NCBI GenBank assembly: GCA_016462245.1
Contig: JAEMTR010000020.1
Location: 4,906 to 14,090 of the forward strand
DNA: 9,185 bases
Origin: Solirubrobacteraceae bacterium
GTDB taxonomy: Bacteria > Actinomycetota > Thermoleophilia > Solirubrobacterales > Solirubrobacteraceae
Direction: 5' to 3'
Shown: in pieces, positions 1 to 5,929 of the stretch
Layout of the letters: each line of letters opens with the position of its first letter
Numbering within the stretch: the first letter of the stretch is position 1
Made by a program: the position numbers and the translations under genes
Notes under the pieces: generated by a model
What the model saw: only the letters and a program-made list of their open reading frames with translations
What the model was told of the DNA's origin: nothing
Database searches by the model: none

Positions 1-43
1 GGCCCAGTTCGGCGACGCAGCGGCCGGCTCGCCGAACTGGGCC
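1..43. repeat. Perfect 15-bp inverted repeat at the window edge
   Basis: Bases 1-15 are the exact reverse complement of bases 29-43, separated by a 13-base GC-rich loop (16-28). It lies inside the ABC ATPase reading frame, where it encodes the tail of the visible protein (around AQFGEPAAASPNWA). No T-run follows on either strand, so it does not look like an intrinsic terminator. Because it starts exactly at base 1, a foldback artefact at a contig end is a real possibility. Confidence 0.75.
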
Positions 44-798
44 AGCGCAGCGGCAAGCTCCTCACGGTCGTTCGGATTGGCCGGCGTCGCCTCGAGCGAA
101 ACTTGGCCAATGCCAGCCTTCAGCGCCGTCGGCGTTCCCTCGGCGACTAGCTTGCCGTGGTCGATGATGCCAACGCGGTCCGCGAGCACATCTGCCTCTT
201 CGAGGTACTGGGTTGTGAGGAAGACGGTCACGCCGTCCTCGCGTGAGAGCCGCTCGACCTCGGCCCAGAGCGCGCTGCGACTCTGCGGATCGAGGCCGGT
301 TGTCGGTTCGTCAAGAAAGAGCACCGAGGGACGGTGCAGCAGCGCCAGCGCTAAGTCGAGTCTGCGCTTCATGCCACCCGAGTAGCCGCCTACTTTGCGC
401 CCGGCGGCGTCGCTGAGCCCGACGCGCTCCATCAGTTCGGCGCCGCGCGTGCGCCGTTCGTTCTTCGAGAGGCCGTGCAAGCCACCTTGAAGATCCATGT
501 GCTCGGTGCCGGTTAGGAAGTCGTCGAGCGCAGATTCCTGCAGCGCGGCGCCAATCTGGCCACGAACCTCAGGGCCTTGCTTGGCAACGTCAAAGCCCGC
601 CACAGTGGCGCGCCCAGAGGTGGGCGGGAGCAGCGTGACGAGCATCAAGACCATCGTTGATTTGCCAGCCCCGTTGGGGCCGAGGAAGCCGTAGATCTCG
701 CCTGGAGCGACGCTCAGGTCAACGCCGTCAACTGCGCGAATATCGTCGCCAAAGACTCGAACGAGTCCTTCGACTTCGATCCCATTATCTGTGGCCAC
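1..798 (-). CDS. DrrA-type ABC transporter ATP-binding protein (3' end cut by window)
   Basis: Cytoplasmic ATPase subunit that would power a membrane exporter; in the DrrA family the usual partner is a DrrB-like permease, normally just downstream and so outside this window. I translated 266 residues from the GTG at 798-796, running in frame to base 1. Visible motifs: Walker A GPNGAGKST (40-48), Q-loop glutamine at 87 (LQES), signature YSGGM (139-143), Walker B VLFLDEP (159-165), D-loop GLD (168-170). The switch position reads TTQYLEEAD (195-203), with Gln instead of the usual His, as in DrrA-type drug and lipid exporters. The usual length is about 310-330 residues, so the C-terminal regulatory part is missing. 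The start lies 6 nt after the citrate synthase stop and has no clear Shine-Dalgarno, which suggests translational coupling. The substrate cannot be read from the sequence. The last residues fall in an inverted repeat and may not be genuine. Confidence 0.9.
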   Translation of the reverse strand, partial: MATDNGIEVEGLVRVFGDDIRAVDGVDLSVAPGEIYGFLGPNGAGKSTMVLMLVTLLPPTSGRATVAGFDVAKQGPEVRGQIGAALQESALDDFLTGTEHMDLQGGLHGLSKNERRTRGAELMERVGLSDAAGRKVGGYSGGMKRRLDLALALLHRPSVLFLDEPTTGLDPQSRSALWAEVERLSREDGVTVFLTTQYLEEADVLADRVGIIDHGKLVAEGTPTALKAGIGQVSLEATPANPNDREELAAALAQFGEPAAASPNWA

Positions 799-804
799 AG
801 GCGA

Positions 805-1881
805 TCAGACTTCGTCGCGGCCGCGAGGGCCAGGGCCGACGTACTCCGCCGACGGGCGAATCAGCTTCGCCTCACGCTTCTGTTCCATGATGTGAGCCGA
901 CCAACCGGCGACGCGCGCGCAGGTGAACATGCTGGTGAACATGTCGGGCGGAATCTCGGCGTAATCGAGCACGACCGCCGACCAAAACTCTACGTTGGTT
1001 GCCAGAACTCGGTCCGGCTTGCGCGCTTTGAGTTCCGCCAGAGCGGCTTCCTCGAGCGCCTCGGCAACTTCGAAGCGCTCCGAGCCGAGCTCCTTCGAGG
1101 TCCGGCGCAGCACGCGGGCGCGCGGGTCCTCGGCGCGGTAGACGCGGTGACCGAAGCCCATCAGGCGGTCACCGCGATCGAGCGCCATCTTGACCCAGGC
1201 GTCCGCGTCGCCGCTCGCTTCAACCTCGTCAAGCATCGTCAGCACGCGTGATGGCGCGCCGCCATGGAGCGGGCCGCTGAGCGCGCCGACCGCGCTCGAC
1301 ATCGCAGCGGCAACATCGGCGCCGGTTGAGGCGACGACGCGGGCCGTAAAGGTTGAGGCGTTCATTCCGTGCTCTGCGGCCGAAACCCAGTAGGCGTCGA
1401 TCGCCTTGGCGTGGTCGGGATTGCACTCGCCGCGCCAGCGCAAGAGGAAACGCTCAGCGATCGTTTGGCCTTGATCGATTGTCGCCTGCGGAACCCACGG
1501 CTGGCCAACGCCGCGGGCCGACTGGGCAACGAACGAGAGCGCCATCACGGAGGCGCGAGCCAAGTCGCTACGGGCCTGCTCGTCGCTGATGTCGAGCAGC
1601 TGGCCAAAGCCCCACTCGGGTGCGAGCATCGCCAGTGCTGACTGAACGTCGACGCGCGGATCGCCGGAACGGACCATCAGCGGGTGCGGCTCAGCCGGCG
1701 AGAGGCCAGGTTCGAAGCTGCCGTCAACCAGCAGCCCCCAAACCTTCTCGTATGGAACGAAGCCGACGAGGTCCTCAATGTCGACGCCGCGGTAGCGCAG
1801 TGCGCCACCCTCGCGATCGGGTTCGGCGATCACTGTCTCGAATGCGACCACGCCCTCAAGTCCGGAACTAACCTCAGTCAT
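805..1881 (-). CDS. citA: Citrate synthase (actinobacterial 'citrate synthase 2' type)
   Basis: Condenses acetyl-CoA with oxaloacetate to citrate, the entry step of the TCA cycle, in the cytoplasm. At 358 residues it is the short bacterial form, resembling the actinobacterial CitA/citrate synthase 2 group. Visible active-site elements: AEHGMN with His171 (citrate-binding), GPLHGGA with His206 (the catalytic His of the SGPLHGG motif), GFGHRVYR with His245 and Arg249, NVEFW with Glu298 where most citrate synthases have the catalytic Asp (NVDF), and CAR with Arg323. The protein ends in the family's RPSAEYVGPGPR motif. The ATG at 1881 gives the conserved N-terminus GLEGVVAFET; upstream there is only a weak purine stretch (GAGAGCGAG). 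It is head-to-head with the amidase across 131 bp and is followed after 6 nt by the ABC ATPase, probably on one transcript. 2-Methylcitrate synthase is a related alternative; nothing nearby (no prpB/prpD) supports it. Confidence 0.93.
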   Translation of the reverse strand: MTEVSSGLEGVVAFETVIAEPDREGGALRYRGVDIEDLVGFVPYEKVWGLLVDGSFEPGLSPAEPHPLMVRSGDPRVDVQSALAMLAPEWGFGQLLDISDEQARSDLARASVMALSFVAQSARGVGQPWVPQATIDQGQTIAERFLLRWRGECNPDHAKAIDAYWVSAAEHGMNASTFTARVVASTGADVAAAMSSAVGALSGPLHGGAPSRVLTMLDEVEASGDADAWVKMALDRGDRLMGFGHRVYRAEDPRARVLRRTSKELGSERFEVAEALEEAALAELKARKPDRVLATNVEFWSAVVLDYAEIPPDMFTSMFTCARVAGWSAHIMEQKREAKLIRPSAEYVGPGPRGRDEV

Positions 1882-2012
1882 ATAGCTCGCTCTCTAATGC
1901 TTCACGGGTTGACTCTCTGCTTTAAAAGTTTCTCACGATTGCGGCCGCTGCGCGATGCGCCTGCCACCGCTCGTGGGTAGTCTGGCGAAGCACCCAATGG
2001 CGAAAGGTTCAG
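1882..2012. promoter_or_regulatory. Divergent intergenic region between citrate synthase and amidase
   Basis: This 131-bp spacer must hold promoters for both diverging genes. It contains an AT-rich patch around 1919-1935 (tttaaaagtttctc) in an otherwise GC-rich setting. A TTGACT (1909-1914) resembles a -35 pointing to the amidase, but no good -10 follows at 16-18 bp. TAGTCT (1978-1983) is a possible -10 for the amidase without a clear -35. The amidase ribosome binding site GAAAGG is at 2002-2007, 5 nt before its ATG. No operator or riboswitch fold was recognised. Confidence 0.45.
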
Positions 2013-3449
2013 ATGTCCGATTCAGAGTTGATGTTCCGTCCAATCGATCAGCTCGCAGAGTTGGTCAAGAGCGGCGAGATAAGCGCTCTCGAACTGGTCG
2101 ATAGCTCGCTCGAACGGATCGACGCGCTGAACCCGACCTACAACGCCTTCATCGACATTTTCCACGAGAAAGCGCGCGCCGACGCGGCCAAGGTGGGGAG
2201 CGGCGATCAGCGGCCGCTGGCCGGTGTGCCGGTAGCGATCAAGAACAACTGCGCGGTCGAAGGCGAACGGTTGACCTTCGCCGCAGAGGTGATGGGCGAC
2301 TTTCGCGCCAGCCACGACGCCTTCCTAGTACGCCGCTTGCGCGACGCCGGCGCGATTATCGTCGGCACGACGAACCTTCCCGAGTTTGGAATCCTGCCGA
2401 CGACAGAGCCGCGCCACTTTGGCCCGTCGCGCAACCCCTGGGATACGGATCGCACACCGGGCGGCTCCTCCGGCGGCTCGGCTGCCGCAGTTGCCTCAGG
2501 CATGGTGCCTTTCGCCCACGCCAACGACGGCGGCGGCTCGACGCGAATCCCAGCCGCCTGCTGCGGACTCGTAGGGCTAAAGCCTCAGCGCGGACGAATC
2601 TCATCGGGGCCCGACGTTGGTGGCTCGTTTCTCGGCATCGACGGAGTGCTGACGCGCACAACGGCAGAGACGGCATTGGCGCTAGACATCCTCGCTGGCT
2701 ACGAAGCTGGCGACGCCTACTGGGCAGCGGCCCCGTCGAAGCCCTTCAGTGAACTGGCTCGGGAGACGCCAAAGGGCCTCAAGATTGCGATGACTCTCGA
2801 ACCGCCGCTCGAGGGAGCAACGCTCGACCCGACCTCAGTAACCGCCGTCAACGATGCAGCCGAGCTGCTGCGCGAGCTTGGCCACGAGGTGATCGAAGTC
2901 AACCCGCCATGGAACGTTCCCGGAATGCTGCAACTTTTCTCAGCGCTGTTTGGGCCGATGATCTCGCTTCAGATCGCGTTTGCGCAGATGGTTACCGGTA
3001 GCGAGTTCACCGAGGACCAGATGGAGCCGCTCAGTTGGTCTATTTGGCAGCAGTCACAAGAGATCAACGCCGTGATCGGCTTCGGCGCCGAAGTTCAGAT
3101 ACAGGCGCTGGCGCGGATGGTCGTCAGTTGGGCTGAGGATTACGACGCGATCCTCTGCCCCGCTCTTGCCGAACCGCCGGTAACGCTCGGAACGATCGAT
3201 AGCTGCTCGGACGATCCGATGGGAGCCTTCGCTCGCTCCGGCCTCTTCACCCCGTTCACGGCGATCTCAAACGCCACCGGTTCGCCGGCGATCTCAGTTC
3301 CGCTCTACCAGAACGATGATCTTGGACTGCCGCTGGCGGTTCAGTTCATCGGCCGCCCGGAGTCGGAAGGGTTGCTGCTGGCGCTCAGCGCTCAGCTTGA
3401 GAACGCGTTGCCGTGGGCCGGGCGCCGCGCGCCGATCGCCGCTGCCTAG
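2013..3449 (+). CDS. Amidase-signature family hydrolase
   Basis: Hydrolyses a C-N amide bond by the Ser-cisSer-Lys mechanism; the substrate is not identifiable. The 478 residues match the usual length of the family. Lys77 lies in GVPVAIKNN, cis-Ser152 in the glycine/serine signature TPGGSSGGS (148-156), and the nucleophile Ser176 in NDGGGSTRIP (171-180), exactly 24 residues after the cis-Ser as in the family. GLKPQRGR follows at 188-195. The NDGGGS-RIPA form recalls amidases of the 6-aminohexanoate-cyclic-dimer hydrolase (NylA) type. It is unlikely to be GatA, because gatB and gatC are absent nearby and the lysine region differs from the GatA form. The ATG is supported by GAAAGG 5 nt upstream. 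No signal peptide is visible, so it is cytoplasmic. It stands alone on its strand and its stop interlocks with the stop of the convergent SDR gene. Confidence 0.92.
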   Translation: MSDSELMFRPIDQLAELVKSGEISALELVDSSLERIDALNPTYNAFIDIFHEKARADAAKVGSGDQRPLAGVPVAIKNNCAVEGERLTFAAEVMGDFRASHDAFLVRRLRDAGAIIVGTTNLPEFGILPTTEPRHFGPSRNPWDTDRTPGGSSGGSAAAVASGMVPFAHANDGGGSTRIPAACCGLVGLKPQRGRISSGPDVGGSFLGIDGVLTRTTAETALALDILAGYEAGDAYWAAAPSKPFSELARETPKGLKIAMTLEPPLEGATLDPTSVTAVNDAAELLRELGHEVIEVNPPWNVPGMLQLFSALFGPMISLQIAFAQMVTGSEFTEDQMEPLSWSIWQQSQEINAVIGFGAEVQIQALARMVVSWAEDYDAILCPALAEPPVTLGTIDSCSDDPMGAFARSGLFTPFTAISNATGSPAISVPLYQNDDLGLPLAVQFIGRPESEGLLLALSAQLENALPWAGRRAPIAAA

Positions 3450-4318
3450 TCAAGCCCGAGCACGTCGCTGAAGCGGCGCGGTGAGATGCCGAGTGCGAGC
3501 GCGTCGGCGCTGCCTCCGGGAGCAATCATCTCGGCGCCGAGCAGTGCCTGCTCGTCCCACGCCATCGGCAGATCGACAGCGCCAGAGGCAGCCAAGCGAA
3601 GCATCGTCTTGGCGAAGCCCGGCCTCGTCGGGACGGCCGGCCGGCGGCGACCGAGCGAGCTGCCGATCAGACGGCTGATCGTGCGCAGGTCTAGCGCCTG
3701 TGGGCCGGCCAGCTCGACCCTCTGGTGACCGGACTGAGATGGCAGCGCACTCTGGGCGATGAAGGCGTCGGCTATATCGGAGACCCAGATCGGCTGGTAA
3801 CGGCCCGAGCCCGGCACGGGAATCACCCCCGCCCGCGAACAGGCGTCGATCGCCGTGAAGAGCGGGTCGGGCGAGGCGTGCGCCAGCGAGAGCGCGAAGG
3901 TCGTCGTCGCGATCCTTGCCGAGGCAACAGCGTCCTCAGCGATCGCCTTATCGCGGAGCAGCCGAGTCGGCGCGCCGCGGACCGCCCCGAGCGCCGAGAA
4001 GTAGCTAAAGCGCTCGACCCCAGCCGCCTCGGCCGCCTCAATCAGTCGCCAAGTCGCAATCGAACCGAGCTCCTCAATAGTTCCACCGTCCTGATCATGG
4101 CTCGCTGCAGCAAGGTGAACCACGTGACTGACGCCGCGCGTGGCGTTTGCCAATGAGCGGTGATCGGCCAAGTCACCTAGAACAATTTGCACGCGCACGC
4201 GCTCGGCGCCGAGCCGGCGCGGGTCGCGCACGAGGCAGCGAACCGGCTCTCCACCTGCTGTCAGTCTTGGCAGTAGCTCCGATCCGATTAGCCCGGTCGC
4301 GCCGGTGACGAGCAGCAT
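3446..4318 (-). CDS. Atypical SDR / NmrA-like NAD(P)-binding protein
   Basis: A 290-residue Rossmann-fold protein of the extended/atypical short-chain dehydrogenase type (NDUFA9/NmrA-like, 'nucleoside-diphosphate-sugar epimerase' in automatic annotations). The nucleotide-binding motif GATGLIG is at residues 6-12, with a following basic segment (VRCLVRDPRR) typical of NADP-binding members. A conserved Asp in GDL (48-50) and VVHLAA (66-71) are also visible. The classical YxxxK active site is absent: Lys124 is present in RDKAIAE, but the position four residues before it is Leu120. It may therefore be a redox sensor, a chaperone-like binder or an enzyme of unusual chemistry rather than a standard dehydrogenase. 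IWVSDIADAF (177-186) matches the substrate-domain motif of this group. No Shine-Dalgarno precedes the ATG, and a GATACG hexamer (4333-4328, minus) about 10 nt upstream could give a near-leaderless mRNA. Substrate unknown. Confidence 0.82.
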   Translation of the reverse strand: MLLVTGATGLIGSELLPRLTAGGEPVRCLVRDPRRLGAERVRVQIVLGDLADHRSLANATRGVSHVVHLAAASHDQDGGTIEELGSIATWRLIEAAEAAGVERFSYFSALGAVRGAPTRLLRDKAIAEDAVASARIATTTFALSLAHASPDPLFTAIDACSRAGVIPVPGSGRYQPIWVSDIADAFIAQSALPSQSGHQRVELAGPQALDLRTISRLIGSSLGRRRPAVPTRPGFAKTMLRLAASGAVDLPMAWDEQALLGAEMIAPGGSADALALGISPRRFSDVLGLD

Positions 4319-4407
4319 GGCGAGGAGCGTATCGCGCGCGCCCGTGAGCGGTCGCTACAGTTCGCGCTCCTAGGCACCTCGACGAGCAAAGGATTAGATC
4401 ACCGAAG
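4319..4407. promoter_or_regulatory. Divergent spacer between SDR and ferredoxin genes
   Basis: The 89-bp spacer serves two diverging genes. TACAGT (4356-4361) is a plausible -10 for the ferredoxin, with a start about 40 nt before its ATG, but no -35 is recognisable. AAAGGA (4388-4393) is the only Shine-Dalgarno-like stretch for the ferredoxin and lies a long 14 nt from the ATG. The 7-bp arms AGGAGCG (4323-4329) and CGCTCCT (4365-4371) are inverted with a 35-bp gap. This could be an operator or chance. Confidence 0.35.
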
Positions 4408-4674
4408 ATGGCTTACGTAATTGCAGAACCATGCATCGATACAAAGGACAACTCCTGCGTCGAGGTCTGCCCAGTCGACTGCATTCACCCAACGCCGGAC
4501 GAGCCTGACTACGACAGCGTCACAATGCTCTTCATCGATCCCGAAGAATGCATCGACTGCGATGCCTGCGTCGAGGCCTGCCCAGTAGACGCCTGCTTTG
4601 CTGAGGACCAGCTGCCCGACGAGTGGCTGAAGTACTCGGCAATCAACGCTGAGTACTACGCCAAGGGCGCTTAA
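4408..4674 (+). CDS. Ferredoxin, seven-iron [3Fe-4S][4Fe-4S] FdxA type
   Basis: Small acidic cytoplasmic electron carrier of 88 residues. The cysteine order matches the Azotobacter FdI/mycobacterial FdxA pattern. By that alignment Cys9, Cys17 and Cys58 would hold a [3Fe-4S] cluster, and Cys21, Cys48, Cys51 and Cys54 a [4Fe-4S] cluster (motif CIDCDACVEACP, 48-59). Cys25 corresponds to the extra Cys of FdI. There are two departures. The stretch between Cys25 and Cys48 is about 8 residues longer than in FdI and is acidic (PTPDEPDYD). Cys63 is an additional cysteine, where FdI-like proteins usually have a hydrophobic residue. The C-terminal helix (DEWLKYSAINAEYY) is family-like. It faces the Fe-S carrier gene mrp tail to tail with a 4-nt overlap. 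The redox partner is not evident. Confidence 0.92.
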   Translation: MAYVIAEPCIDTKDNSCVEVCPVDCIHPTPDEPDYDSVTMLFIDPEECIDCDACVEACPVDACFAEDQLPDEWLKYSAINAEYYAKGA

Positions 4675-5819
4675 GCCATCGGCAGCGTCATGCCGACCGG
4701 CTCGGGGTCATCGGCGCCCGCTGCGTCGGCCGGCAGATCAGCCTGAAGCATCGGCAGCTCGGTCGGGAAGATCGCGATCAGTCCGCGTGCCGCTTGGCGG
4801 ATTGCCTGAGCGGCAGGATCATCCGGGTCGCTGATTACGAGCGGCAGGCCGGCGTCGGCCTGCTCGCGCAGCGGCATCGTCAGTGGGACCTTGGCGATCA
4901 GCGGCACCTGAATCTCATCGGCCAACTCTTGGCCGCCGCCCTCACCGAAGATTTGGTAGCGCTCGCCGTCAGGCGTGACGAAGCCGGCCATGTTCTCAAT
5001 CACGCCCGCGACTTCGAGGTTGACCTTGTTGGCCATGTCGGCCGAGCGGCGCGCGACCTTCTGCGCGGTTTGCTGCGGCGTCGTGACGATCACGAACTGG
5101 GCCTGCGGCAGCAGCTGCGCGAGCGTCATCGAGACGTCGCCGGTGCCGGGCGGCAGGTCGACGAGCAGGAAGTCGAGCTGGCCCCATTCGACGTCCTCAA
5201 GGAACTGCGTCAGCGCCTTGTGCAGCATTGGCCCACGCCATACGACGGCTGCGTCCTCTTCGACGAAGAAGCCGATCGACATGATCTTCACGCCGCCGGC
5301 TTCGAGTGGAATGATCTTGCGCTCGGGCGAAACCGGCGGGCGGCCGGTAACGCCGAACATGCGTGGAATTGAGTAGCCCCAAACGTCGGCGTCGAGGACT
5401 CCGACGCTCTTGCCTTCGGCCGCCAGCGCAGCGGCGATGTTGGCGGTGATCGTCGACTTGCCGACGCCGCCCTTGCCGGAGCCGATGCAGACGACGTTGC
5501 TGACCTGGGCGAGCGCGCCTTCGGGCAGCGAGCCGCGGCCGAGCTTGCGCTGCAGCTCACCCTTCTCTGTATCGCTGAGAACGTCGAAGCTGACGCTGAC
5601 GCCGGTAACGCCCTCGAGCGGGCCGACGGCTTCGGCTACTGCTGTTTCGAAGTGGTTGCGAATCGGGCAGCCAGCGGTCGTCAACGAGACGATTACGGCG
5701 ACTTTGCCGTCATCGGACTGCTCGATCGAGCGGACCATTCCGAGTTCAACGATTGACTTGCGCAGCTCAGGGTCGATTACGACCTCGAGCGCTTTGAGGA
5801 TCTGCTCGTCTGTGGGCAT
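4671..5819 (-). CDS. mrp: Mrp/ApbC-family iron-sulfur cluster carrier ATPase
   Basis: A P-loop ATPase that carries and hands over Fe-S clusters to apoproteins in the cytoplasm. The 382 residues show an N-terminal MIP18/DUF59 domain (about 1-85) with the conserved Cys51 in TTAGCP. Next comes the ParA/MinD-like domain: deviant Walker A GSGKGGVGKST (113-123, signature Lys116, P-loop Lys121), VLDADVWGYSIP (141-152), Walker B LLVDLPPGTGD (218-228), TTPQQTAQ (246-253) and VIENMAGF (273-280). The C-terminal CxxC that bridges a cluster across the dimer in Nbp35/ApbC homologues is missing; the position reads FVTPDGERY (280-288). The C-terminus (about 350-382) is an acidic, Ala/Pro-rich extension of unknown use. 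The ATG has GGAG only 2 nt upstream, closer than ideal, but the N-terminal domain is complete from here. A TTGGCA (5859-5854, minus) is a possible -35. Confidence 0.92.
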   Translation of the reverse strand: MPTDEQILKALEVVIDPELRKSIVELGMVRSIEQSDDGKVAVIVSLTTAGCPIRNHFETAVAEAVGPLEGVTGVSVSFDVLSDTEKGELQRKLGRGSLPEGALAQVSNVVCIGSGKGGVGKSTITANIAAALAAEGKSVGVLDADVWGYSIPRMFGVTGRPPVSPERKIIPLEAGGVKIMSIGFFVEEDAAVVWRGPMLHKALTQFLEDVEWGQLDFLLVDLPPGTGDVSMTLAQLLPQAQFVIVTTPQQTAQKVARRSADMANKVNLEVAGVIENMAGFVTPDGERYQIFGEGGGQELADEIQVPLIAKVPLTMPLREQADAGLPLVISDPDDPAAQAIRQAARGLIAIFPTELPMLQADLPADAAGADDPEPVGMTLPMA

Positions 5820-5865
5820 TGCTCCATTGTGACAAAGAGCGCCCAGCGACTAGTGCCAACTACGC

Positions 5866-5901
5866 AAAAACGGCGACGGCCCGCACATTGGCGGGCCGTC
5901 G
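5866..5901 (-). terminator. Intrinsic terminator of the histone-like gene
   Basis: An 11-bp perfect GC-rich stem pairs 5874-5884 with 5891-5901 around a 6-nt loop. Read on the minus strand it is followed after 3 nt by TTTTT (5870-5866). It begins 28 nt after the stop of the minus-strand gene ending at 5930 and so ends that transcript before mrp. On the plus strand no T-run follows, so it acts in one direction. Confidence 0.85.
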
Positions 5902-5929
5902 GTACAACTGGTGCTTCGAGCCTTCTGCT

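Noticed and set aside
805..1881. 2-Methylcitrate synthase instead of citrate synthase
   Set aside because: The sequence resembles the actinobacterial citrate synthase 2 group and no prpB/prpD-like genes are near; it cannot be fully excluded.
1909..1914. TTGACT as a -35 for the amidase
   Set aside because: No acceptable -10 follows at 16-18 bp; kept only as a remark in the spacer entry.
2013..3449. GatA subunit of the tRNA amidotransferase
   Set aside because: No gatB/gatC neighbours, and the ANDGGGSTRIPA region looks like stand-alone amidases rather than GatA's GTDTGGSIRQPA.
4794..5372. A 192-residue plus-strand open frame opposite mrp
   Set aside because: It is antisense to the conserved P-loop domain and has no family motif or ribosome site; high GC creates such frames.
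5831..5859. mrp promoter from TTGGCA (-35) and TTTGTC (-10)
   Set aside because: The -35 is good (5 of 6) with a 17-bp spacer, but the -10 matches poorly, so it is not listed as a feature.
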